From Clostridia bacterium (lineage in GTDB: Bacteria > Bacillota_A > Clostridia > Oscillospirales > CAG-272), in the NCBI GenBank assembly GCA_017626655.1, contig JAGAIH010000487.1, forward strand, positions 1-7,948: DNA of 7,948 nt, in the 5' to 3' direction. The notes beneath the pieces were generated by a model. That model was not told the DNA's origin. It did not search any database and worked only from the letters and a program-made list of their open reading frames with translations. A program made the position numbers and the translations under genes. Below are positions 1-5,433 of the stretch, one piece after another; position 1 is the first letter of the stretch; each line of letters opens with the position of its first letter.

Positions 1-275
1 CCTATACCAATGCCTATGATAACCGAAAGAGCCGTAACGTAAAGCGAAGCCACGATCATCGGGAATATCCCGTAGCTTGGATTGTCCGCAAGCGGCGCCC
101 AATCACTTCCAAACAGGAACTTTGCAAAGCCCGTCTTTGCAATAAACGGCACTCCGCTGACAAAGAGGAAAACCGTGATCGTCGCAAGCGCGAGAATGGA
201 AAAGATTGCGGAGAAAAGGAATACTCCGCGCATTACCTTTTCTCTCGCATTTATAAATCCGTACAGATTTTTCAT
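1..275 (-). CDS. pstC: PstC, phosphate ABC transporter permease (N-terminal part, cut by window edge)
   Basis: This is one of the two membrane permease subunits of the high-affinity PstSCAB phosphate importer, which moves phosphate delivered by PstS across the inner membrane. The first 91 residues are in the window. They show a short charged cytoplasmic start (MKNLYGFINAREK), a first membrane segment at about residues 15-40, the external stretch typical of PstC (GFAKFLFGSDWAP, residues 49-61, then NPSYGIFPMI) and the beginning of a second membrane segment from about residue 72. The start codon lies one base after the pstS stop and has no convincing ribosome-binding site of its own, so translational coupling to pstS is likely. 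The order pstS-pstC is the usual one; pstA and pstB would be expected beyond the left edge. The identification rests on sequence resemblance recognised by eye and on the neighbour. Confidence 0.9.
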   Translation of the reverse strand, partial: MKNLYGFINAREKVMRGVFLFSAIFSILALATITVFLFVSGVPFIAKTGFAKFLFGSDWAPLADNPSYGIFPMIVASLYVTALSVIIGIGI

Positions 276-276
276 A

Positions 277-1152
277 TTATTTCGAAACGCCTGCCCAAGT
301 CTTGATAGCCGCGTCGCCTGCCTCTACGTTGTAGATGTTTTTAAGATCTTCAAGAGAAATGTTGTCAAAGGTGTTTGCCTTATTAACGATTACGGCAATA
401 CCGTCCTTTGCAACCTCGTAGTAGGTGCAGTTATCAGCTTTAGAAGGATTGAAGGCTTCGGAAATCATACCGAAATCGGATACACCGTTCTTTGCATCGT
501 TGTAGCCCGTGCCGCTTCCGCCACCGCCAACGGTAACGCTGACACCGCTCTGCATCTCCTCAAATTTAGCCGCGAGCTTTTCCATCAGGGGCTTGAGCGA
601 GGTAGAACCCGAAATTGCAATCTCGCCCGAGAGACCGGGAACGACCGTGTATGCAACCGCACCTTCCTTGGTGGAAACGTAGCCGTTGTCGGAAATGATC
701 GTCTGTGCATCAGAGCTTTGAAGGAAGGTAAGGAATGCGGTATTGACTTCACTTGCAACCTTGCTCTCTTGGTAGACTACGTTAAGAGGACGGGAAATCT
801 TATAAGAGCCGTTCTTGATATTCTCAAGAGTAGGCTCAATACCGTCAACCTTGAGAACCTTTACCTCGTCGGTGATGTAGCCAAGGCTATCGTAACCGAT
901 GGCGAGAGGATTGCCCTTGACTTCCTGAAGAACCGCAGCAGTTCCCGTTGCGACGATAACGCCAGAAACGTCGGTTTTGCCCTTGAGTCCGATGATCTCC
1001 ATGAATGCGGACTTTGTTCCGCTTCCGTCCTCGCGGGTGACAACGCTGATGTTCTTGTTTTCATCAAACTTTGCGCCGCCGCAAGAGGTCAGCGCACCGA
1101 GGGTGCAGAGTGTGAGTGCAAATGTGAGTATGAGTGCAAAAATCTTTTTCAT
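277..1152 (-). CDS. pstS: PstS-type phosphate-binding lipoprotein with permuted domain order
   Basis: This is the extracellular phosphate receptor of the Pst importer. Residues 1-24 form a lipoprotein signal with lipobox LTSC, so Cys24 would be lipidated and the protein tethered to the outer face of the membrane. All hallmark PstS segments are present but in rotated order. The segment that is normally in the second half comes first (VVTREDGSGTKSAF, 37-50; AIGYDSLGYI, 84-93). The normal N-terminal phosphate-binding half comes second (ISGSTSLKPLMEKL, 180-193; GGGGSGTGYNDAKNG, 209-223; DFGMIS, 226-231; DGIAVIVN, 250-257). The protein ends at KTWAGVSK, just where a standard PstS would continue into VVTREDGSGT. 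At 291 residues the length is normal, so nothing seems missing. The start at 1152 is supported by AAAAGGAG about ten bases upstream on the coding strand. It is followed after one base by pstC. The function is confident; the permutation is read from motif order. Confidence 0.93.
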   Translation of the reverse strand: MKKIFALILTFALTLCTLGALTSCGGAKFDENKNISVVTREDGSGTKSAFMEIIGLKGKTDVSGVIVATGTAAVLQEVKGNPLAIGYDSLGYITDEVKVLKVDGIEPTLENIKNGSYKISRPLNVVYQESKVASEVNTAFLTFLQSSDAQTIISDNGYVSTKEGAVAYTVVPGLSGEIAISGSTSLKPLMEKLAAKFEEMQSGVSVTVGGGGSGTGYNDAKNGVSDFGMISEAFNPSKADNCTYYEVAKDGIAVIVNKANTFDNISLEDLKNIYNVEAGDAAIKTWAGVSK

Positions 1153-1186
1153 TGTTCAAAATCTCCTTTTCGTGTTTTGCACCATC

Positions 1187-1252
1187 ATTATACCAAAGGC
1201 GAAAAATTCCAACAACCATACTTTCGTTCGGTGCGTGTAAGGTTTATGTAAA
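1187..1252 (-). promoter_or_regulatory. pstS promoter with PhoP-box-like direct repeat
   Basis: On the minus strand there is a perfect extended -10, TGG-TATAAT (1195-1187), about 35 bases before the pstS start. The -35 hexamer at 17-bp spacing is poor (TTGTTG, 1215-1210). Further upstream, reading 1252 to 1236, lie two hexamers with 11-bp periodicity, TTTACA-N5-CTTACA. This matches the layout of the Firmicute PhoP box (TT[ACT]ACA-N5-TT[ACT]ACA) with one mismatch in the second unit. A good -10, a poor -35 and an upstream activator box are what is expected of a phosphate-starvation promoter activated by PhoP. The box lies about 20 bp upstream of the -35 position. No third or fourth repeat is clear, so the activator site is less certain than the -10. 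Confidence 0.6.
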
Positions 1253-1303
1253 TTCGCAGGGTAATATTGAATATGCTGGCAGTAGTTTACATTCAAGATA
1301 GGA

Positions 1304-1891
1304 AGTGAAGCGGCAGAGGACTTTAAGGTGACCTATAAGGAATTATTCCCTCGAATCTGCCAAGAAAATCAGAAAGACCGAGAATGATACCGAATCATTA
1401 CGAGGATATTCTCGGAGCGTATCTCCGACCACGCCGTAAACGTGCTTGAATCGGTGGAGGAGCTCCGTGAAAAAGGCATTGAGTTCTCACCTGCCGCAAG
1501 AGAGGAAATTGCTGTTCTTTGCGCCGCAACGAACGAAATACTTGCCTTGACCGAAACCGCTTTCATTAACAACGATATTGCTCTTGCATACGACGTTGAG
1601 CCTCTTGAACAGGTGATCGACAATCTGAAAACGCTTCTCCGTAATAACCACATTGCAAGACTTAAGGAAGGCTCTTGCACCGTCGAAACCGGATTTATAT
1701 GGTCGGATCTCATCACCAACTTTGAGCGTGTGAGTGACCATTGCTCCAACATTGCCGTCGGTATTATCGACGTAAGCGAGCATACGATGAATGCTCACGA
1801 GGTTATCAAGAGCCTCAAAGCAGACAATACGCATTACAGCGATAAGTACCGGGAATATTCGAGAAAGTATGTTGTTGGGAAGCTTATTTAA
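1304..1891 (+). pseudogene. Decayed Na+/phosphate cotransporter, PhoU-like C-terminal remnant
   Basis: The readable stretch from GTG 1442 to the TAA at 1889-1891 (149 residues) matches the PhoU-like cytoplasmic tail of Na/Pi cotransporters of the NptA/YjbB type. Recognisable segments are VEPLEQVID, HIARLKEGSCTVETGF and SDLITNFERVSDHCSNIAV. Upstream the homology continues only by changing frame: NYSLESAKKIRKTENDTE (from 1341), then HYEDILGAYL (from 1396) one frame over, then ERISDHAVNVLES (from 1415) in a third frame. About 27 residues that intact homologues have between GAYL and ERISDH are missing, and a TGA (1385-1387) lies upstream in the final frame. A possible earlier piece in yet another frame starts near 1304. 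The membrane-spanning N-terminal domain is absent: pstS regulatory DNA occupies that space. No ribosome-binding site precedes 1442, so expression of the tail as a small PhoU-like protein is possible but unlikely. The 5' limit is approximate. Confidence 0.82.
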
Positions 1892-1896
1892 GCTAT

Positions 1897-1948
1897 AAAA
1901 AGAGCATTGTCGGTGCTATTCAAGGAAGCACGGACAATGCTTTTTCTA
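1897..1948. terminator. Rho-independent terminator, probably bidirectional
   Basis: A 14-bp stem with one G/G mismatch (AGCATTGTCGGTGC at 1903-1916 against GCACGGACAATGCT at 1928-1941) encloses an 11-base loop and runs into TTTTTCT. An A-run (AAAAAG, 1897-1902) before the left arm gives a U-run on the other strand. It ends the decayed cotransporter on the plus strand and could also stop readthrough from the convergent AraC-family gene. Confidence 0.85.
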
Positions 1949-2017
1949 TAATATTTTTCTTGCAAAACCTATTGACAGACTGACGATCACTATCTGAAAC
2001 CGCATGGAGACAAAGGG

Positions 2018-2049
2018 AAAAACAACCTCAACCGAATCATTCGATTTGG
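2018..2049 (-). terminator. Possible weak terminator of the AraC-family gene
   Basis: Directly after the regulator's stop codon, a 7-bp stem with one G-T pair (CCGAATC at 2032-2038, GATTTGG at 2043-2049) closes a four-base loop. On the minus strand it is followed, after about ten bases, by GTTTTTCCC. The T-run is farther from the stem than usual, so termination here would be inefficient; the stronger hairpin at 1897-1948 lies behind it. Confidence 0.35.
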
Positions 2050-2823
2050 CTACCAATCTCTATTTGTCGGATTTCTCTGAATGATCTTACGCCATTCTGA
2101 TGGGGAAACACCGGTTTTATGAACAAAGCGTTTAAAAAAATACGGATAGTCGTAATAGCCGCATTCCTCTGAAATTTCGGTGATCGGCTTGGACGTCGTT
2201 TCCAGTAAATACATGGCTTTCTTAATTTTCACATCGTTGATATATTGGATAGGTGATACACCGAATTCACGATGAAACAATCGCTCTACATAATTCTTAC
2301 TGTAATGAAATGCCTCACACAGATCTGCCAGAGATGTAATTTCCGCGATATGCTCTTTCACAAACTTGGATAATGTATCTGCAACTGTACTGGACGGTAC
2401 CTTCTGACGCAAAGACAGTAATAGCTTATGAAACAAATACTGCTGTTCCGCGTACATATATTTCTGATGTGAAGCAGTATCGATTTGCAACATAAGCTCG
2501 GACAGCGCAGTATAGTCAAAGCTTCCTCTATACGGTAACGCGTTGGCATGATCGCTCCATTCCCCGTCAAAATGTACGAACAGGTAATGAGGCGCGTCGC
2601 TGACCAGCTCTCCCGCCTGATAGCAGTTCTTCCTTTGTATATAGTACTCACCCGCTCGAACCTCGACCTGCTCGCCGTTTTCGGAGAAACGAAGAATCCC
2701 TTGATAGACCATAAGCAGAACGTTTACAGAGCAATGTCGCTCTATGTGATGCTCCTTTTTTTCAAAGAAGCGGAAGGAGGCAAACTGATAGAGGATGGGA
2801 CAGTTCAGATCAATGCCGTACAT
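2050..2823 (-). CDS. AraC-family transcriptional regulator
   Basis: This is a 257-residue cytoplasmic DNA-binding regulator that probably senses a sugar. The N-terminal half (about 10-100) resembles the AraC cupin-type effector-binding domain, with VYQGILRFSENGEQVEVRAG and YLFVHFDG. The C-terminal half (about 150-250) is a complete AraC/XylS double helix-turn-helix. The first helix-turn-helix is around 164-188 (SLADLCEAFHYSKNYVERLF, then HREFGVSP). The second, around 213-240, carries the family signature ITEISEECGYYDYPYFFKRF followed by GVSPSEW. The start at 2823 is chosen because AAAGGAG lies seven bases upstream; an in-frame ATG 12 codons earlier lacks such a site and falls at the predicted transcription start. 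The gene is divergent from the GH127-type glycosidase, which it most likely activates. The ligand is unknown; L-arabinose or an arabinofuranoside is a guess from the neighbour. Confidence 0.92.
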   Translation of the reverse strand: MYGIDLNCPILYQFASFRFFEKKEHHIERHCSVNVLLMVYQGILRFSENGEQVEVRAGEYYIQRKNCYQAGELVSDAPHYLFVHFDGEWSDHANALPYRGSFDYTALSELMLQIDTASHQKYMYAEQQYLFHKLLLSLRQKVPSSTVADTLSKFVKEHIAEITSLADLCEAFHYSKNYVERLFHREFGVSPIQYINDVKIKKAMYLLETTSKPITEISEECGYYDYPYFFKRFVHKTGVSPSEWRKIIQRNPTNRDW

Positions 2824-2857
2824 GGGAAATCTCCTTTCCGAATGATCGCATGCTTTC

Positions 2858-2886
2858 ATTATACCCTAAATGTGTGCTTTTGTCAA
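2858..2886 (-). promoter_or_regulatory. Consensus sigma-70/sigma-A promoter of the AraC-family gene
   Basis: On the minus strand TTGACA (2886-2881) and TATAAT (2863-2858) are separated by exactly 17 bp, a full consensus match. Transcription would begin near 2851, leaving a leader of about 28 bases that contains the ribosome-binding site. So strong a promoter for a regulator suggests that it is held down by autorepression; a dyad overlaps the -35. Confidence 0.85.
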
Positions 2887-2952
2887 TATAATATGCGTAT
2901 TCGACAATAAACATTTGCTAATTGATGTGATATAATAAATATACCAAAAGCA
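2875..2952. promoter_or_regulatory. Candidate operator dyads between the regulator and glycosidase genes
   Basis: Two inverted repeats lie in the divergent intergenic region. The inner one pairs TTGTC (2880-2884) with GACAA (2903-2907). Its flanks also match if a one-base slip is allowed, giving a 28-bp imperfect palindrome. It covers the regulator's -35 and abuts the glycosidase's -35 position, centred near -49 relative to the predicted glycosidase start. The outer one pairs TGCTTTTG (2875-2882) with CAAAAGCA (2945-2952), 62 bases apart, bracketing both promoters. AraC proteins usually bind direct-repeat half-sites, so which element is the true operator is open. Confidence 0.45.
2908..2936 (+). 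promoter_or_regulatory. Extended -10 promoter of the GH127-type gene
   Basis: TGATATAAT (2928-2936) is a perfect extended -10. The -35 hexamer at 17-bp spacing is TAAACA (2908-2913), four of six matches. Transcription would start near 2943, about 28 bases before the start codon. The weak -35 next to a dyad fits an activator-dependent promoter. Confidence 0.65.
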
Positions 2953-2970
2953 TAAAGAAGGAGGAGAATC

Positions 2971-4782
2971 ATGTATAAGTGGAATTTTTATACGACCAAG
3001 GAGCTTCGCACGCAGGGCTGGTTACGGCGTCAGCTGGAGATTCAGGCCGAGGGGCTTAGTGGGAATCTGGACAAGGTCTGGAGAGATGTAAGGGACAGCG
3101 CGTGGATCGGAGGGAATGCCGAGGGCTGGGAGCGGGTCCCCTACTGGTTAGATGGCTTCATTCCCCTTGCCTATCTGCTGGATAACAAGGACATGATCGC
3201 CCGAGCCAAAACCTATGTGGATGCCATTCTCGCCCAGCAGAAGCCTAGCGGCTGGATCTGTCCCTGTGGCGAGGACAAGATCCCCGGATACGACACCTGG
3301 GCAGTACAGCTCATCTCCAAGGTGCTTGTGGTCTACTACGAATGTTCGGGAGACGAGCGAATTCCCGAGGTGCTCTACCGTGTACTGAAAAACTACTACG
3401 AACTGCTGGAGAGCAAGACTATATCCCTGTTCGGCTGGGGCAAATATCGCTGGTTTGAGAGCTTCATCGCCATCAACTTCATTTGGGAACGCTACCGCGA
3501 GGAATGGGTGACAGATCTGGCTAAGATCATCAAGGAGCAAGGCGCAGATTACGCTGCTATGACCGAGCTTTGGAAAATCCCCGTCAATCGTTGGACTTTT
3601 GACACCCACATTGTCAATCTTGGTATGATGCTGAAGTATGAGGCGGTCAGCTGTGATATTCTGGGAGAGGCGTATACCGACATCGCCGAGAAATTGATGA
3701 CCGTGCTGAATGCTTACAACGGTACCCCCGTGGGCCTTTTTACGGGAGACGAATGTCTGTCGGGACTCAGTCCTATTCAAGGCACCGAGCTTTGTGCCGT
3801 GGCGGAGCAGATGTACGCCTACGAGCTTCTGTTTGCCCGTACGGGAGACGCGAAGTGGGCCGAGCGGCTGGAGCTTTTGGCCTTTAACGCCCTTCCCGCT
3901 ACCATCAGCGACGATATGTGGACCCATCAGTACCTGCAAATGAGCAATCAGATCTCCTGCGAGCGTTTTCCCGCTAAGCCTATTTTCCGTACCAACGGCG
4001 GCGAGGCGCATCTGTTCGGTCTGGAGCCCAACTACGGCTGTTGTACGGCTAATTTCAATCAGGCATGGCCGAAATTTGCCCTGTCGGCATTTATGCACTG
4101 CGGAGATACGGTGCTCTCGGCTGTCCCCGTCCCCTCCACACTCAAGGCGGACGGTCTGACTGTATCCCTCAAGACGAATTACCCCTTTGAAAACAGTTTT
4201 GCCTACGAGGTGGAGTCGGATAAGCCCATCTGTCTGAAGATACGGATCCCTTCATTTGCTAAGAACCTCTGCGTGAACGGACAAGCCACATGCTACCGGG
4301 AGGAGCTCAGCTTTGAGATTCCCGAGGGTCAGCTGACATACATTGACGTGACCTTTGACACATTACCGAGGTTGGTGAATCGGCCTCATGATCTGAAGTG
4401 CGTACAGTGTGGCTCGCTGGTGTTCTCGTTGCCCATCTCCTATGAAAAGAAGATGTTGGAATTTGAACGAAACGGCGTAGAGCGGAAATTCCCCTATTGT
4501 GATTACGAATACTTGCCCACCTCACCATGGAATTACGCTTATTCGTCCCCCTTCTTCAAGTTAGATACGCGGGACGTATCGGACATTCCCTTTAGTTCTG
4601 AGAAACCGCCCGTAGTCTTGAAGGCGGAGGTCAAGCGGATCCCTTGGGGTTTTGAGGATGGATATACGTCGGTTTGTGCCAAGGTTCCCCAGAGCCGAAT
4701 TCCTCTGTCAGAGGCTGAAACTGTTGAGCTGTATCCGTACGGCTGTGCAAAGCTGCGTATGACCGAGCTTCCGCTCCTATAA
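2971..4782 (+). CDS. GH127-type glycoside hydrolase (DUF1680), probable beta-L-arabinofuranosidase
   Basis: This 603-residue enzyme of the GH127/DUF1680 type belongs to a family whose characterised members remove terminal beta-L-arabinofuranose using a zinc-bound cysteine nucleophile. An (alpha/alpha)6-barrel-like helical domain spans about residues 10-375 and contains the expected metal and catalytic positions: Glu273 and Cys275 in GTELCAV, and adjacent Cys357-Cys358 in NYGCCTANFNQAW. By analogy with the Bifidobacterium enzyme HypBA1, these would be the zinc ligands, with the first Cys of the pair as nucleophile. Glu261 in GDECLSG is a candidate acid/base. Beta-rich domains follow to the end. 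There is no signal peptide, so the enzyme is cytoplasmic and would act on imported oligosaccharides. AAGGAGGAG lies just before the ATG and fixes the start. It is alone with its divergent AraC-type regulator; no transporter is adjacent. The family is secure; the exact substrate is inferred. Confidence 0.88.
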   Translation: MYKWNFYTTKELRTQGWLRRQLEIQAEGLSGNLDKVWRDVRDSAWIGGNAEGWERVPYWLDGFIPLAYLLDNKDMIARAKTYVDAILAQQKPSGWICPCGEDKIPGYDTWAVQLISKVLVVYYECSGDERIPEVLYRVLKNYYELLESKTISLFGWGKYRWFESFIAINFIWERYREEWVTDLAKIIKEQGADYAAMTELWKIPVNRWTFDTHIVNLGMMLKYEAVSCDILGEAYTDIAEKLMTVLNAYNGTPVGLFTGDECLSGLSPIQGTELCAVAEQMYAYELLFARTGDAKWAERLELLAFNALPATISDDMWTHQYLQMSNQISCERFPAKPIFRTNGGEAHLFGLEPNYGCCTANFNQAWPKFALSAFMHCGDTVLSAVPVPSTLKADGLTVSLKTNYPFENSFAYEVESDKPICLKIRIPSFAKNLCVNGQATCYREELSFEIPEGQLTYIDVTFDTLPRLVNRPHDLKCVQCGSLVFSLPISYEKKMLEFERNGVERKFPYCDYEYLPTSPWNYAYSSPFFKLDTRDVSDIPFSSEKPPVVLKAEVKRIPWGFEDGYTSVCAKVPQSRIPLSEAETVELYPYGCAKLRMTELPLL

Positions 4783-4808
4783 CCAGCGGAAGGGTGATCC
4801 AATTTTTT
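4768..4808 (+). terminator. Hairpin at the end of the glycosidase gene, possible weak terminator
   Basis: CTTCCGCT (4768-4775) pairs perfectly with AGCGGAAG (4785-4792) across a nine-base loop that contains the stop codon. A run of six T follows at 4803-4808, ten bases after the stem, which is too far for a textbook terminator. It may instead protect the 3' end of the mRNA. Confidence 0.4.
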
Positions 4809-4910
4809 ATTGTATTCCATTCGGTTCATTTTGAAAGTGGCTCAACGATAATCGAGAAGGGGCTGAGTCAAACTGAACTATTTAACTTTTCACAAGTAAA
4901 CGAGCAACAG

Positions 4911-4949
4911 AAAACCAAGATCAATCGACTGATTTGACCTTGGTTTTTT
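4911..4949. terminator. Rho-independent terminator downstream of the GH127-type gene
   Basis: AAAACCAAGATCAA (4911-4924) pairs with TTGACCTTGGTTTT (4934-4947) around a nine-base loop, with one A/C mismatch, and runs into a six-T tract (4944-4949). The A-run on the left makes it work in both directions. It separates the glycosidase transcript from the decarboxylase operon. Confidence 0.85.
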
Positions 4950-5229
4950 GTTATGGTTACACATAGCGTTCAAAATTTGTTCATGCTATGAAGCAGCACC
5001 TTTTCTGTTGGTGTACGGTTTCAGAAAGGAGGACGGCGACCAGTGGGGAAGCTATAGCTATATGATCTGTATAGTCTTGCTTGAAGTCATGTTCAGCAAG
5101 GCATTTCGAGATGCTCGATCGGACACCAAAGAACCAGATCGAACAAGTAATGGGTGGGGCTTCGGTATGATTCTTCGTTTGATTTGTCCCGATCCTTCAG
5201 TGATAATTCACACTTTGTTTACAATACAA
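4950..5229. other. Intergenic stretch with no recognisable gene
   Basis: No convincing coding sequence was found on either strand. The only sizeable open frame (4948-5265, plus) would start with TTG inside the terminator T-run, reads as unusual protein rich in Cys, Ile and Phe, resembles nothing I recognise, and ends within the next promoter. AAAGGAGG at 5025-5032 looks like a ribosome-binding site but has no start codon at a fitting distance. A 10-bp inverted repeat (GCTGAGTCAA at 4862-4871, TTGACTCAGC at 5245-5254) brackets the region; a repeat this short can occur by chance. The stretch could be decayed DNA. Confidence 0.5.
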
Positions 5230-5273
5230 AATTCATGCATTCGGTTGACTCAGCGCATGAATTGATGTATAAT
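5230..5273 (+). promoter_or_regulatory. Decarboxylase operon promoter inside an inverted repeat
   Basis: TTGACT (5245-5250) and TATAAT (5268-5273) are spaced by exactly 17 bp, a near-consensus housekeeping promoter. A perfect 9-bp inverted repeat, AATTCATGC (5230-5238) and GCATGAATT (5255-5263), has its 16-base centre over the -35 box. It is therefore a good candidate operator for a repressor that blocks RNA polymerase. Transcription would start near 5280 and leave a leader of about 154 bases. Confidence 0.7.
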
Positions 5274-5279
5274 TATGGT

Positions 5280-5433
5280 AAATTGGGGAAGAAGTGGTTT
5301 TCGCGACATCACCGTCTGTTTATTCTTGAAAATTAACTTTCCGTTTTCAAAATATACGGCTCTGACGACTGTCGAGCAAGCCAATGATTTCCCAAAATGT
5401 AGGTTTGACTGAAAGGAATTTGGTAGAGGTTCA
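5280..5433 (+). other. Untranslated leader of the decarboxylase operon
   Basis: This is about 154 bases between the predicted transcription start and the first gene. A weak, AT-rich hairpin (TTGAAAA at 5326-5332, TTTTCAA at 5344-5350) is the only clear structure and no T-run follows it, so it is not a terminator. I recognise no riboswitch class. Near the end, GAAAGGA (5411-5417) and AGAGG (5425-5429) are the two possible ribosome-binding sites for the next gene. Confidence 0.4.

Noticed and set aside
82..1251. Long plus-strand open frame opposite pstC/pstS
   Set aside because: It is the antisense shadow of the two pst genes, has no family resemblance and no ribosome-binding site, and runs through the pstS promoter.
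1973..2001. TTGACA at 1973-1978 as a plus-strand promoter
   Set aside because: There is no -10 at acceptable spacing and no plus-strand gene follows; it points into the convergent end of the AraC-family gene.
2824..2859. Longer start for the AraC-family protein, 12 codons upstream
   Set aside because: The upstream ATG falls at the predicted transcription start and lacks a ribosome-binding site, while the ATG at 2823 has AAAGGAG seven bases before it.
3148..4098. 316-codon minus-strand open frame inside the glycosidase gene
   Set aside because: It lies wholly antisense to the conserved catalytic region of the GH127-type gene and shows no motif or start signal.
4838..4870. Hairpin TGGCTCA/TGAGTCA as a terminator
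   Set aside because: It has only a seven-base stem with a G-T pair, a 19-base loop and no T-run. The hairpin at 4911-4949 is far better.
4948..5265. 105-codon plus-strand open frame with a TTG start
   Set aside because: It begins inside a terminator T-run, ends within the next promoter, and shows no recognisable domain or ribosome-binding site.
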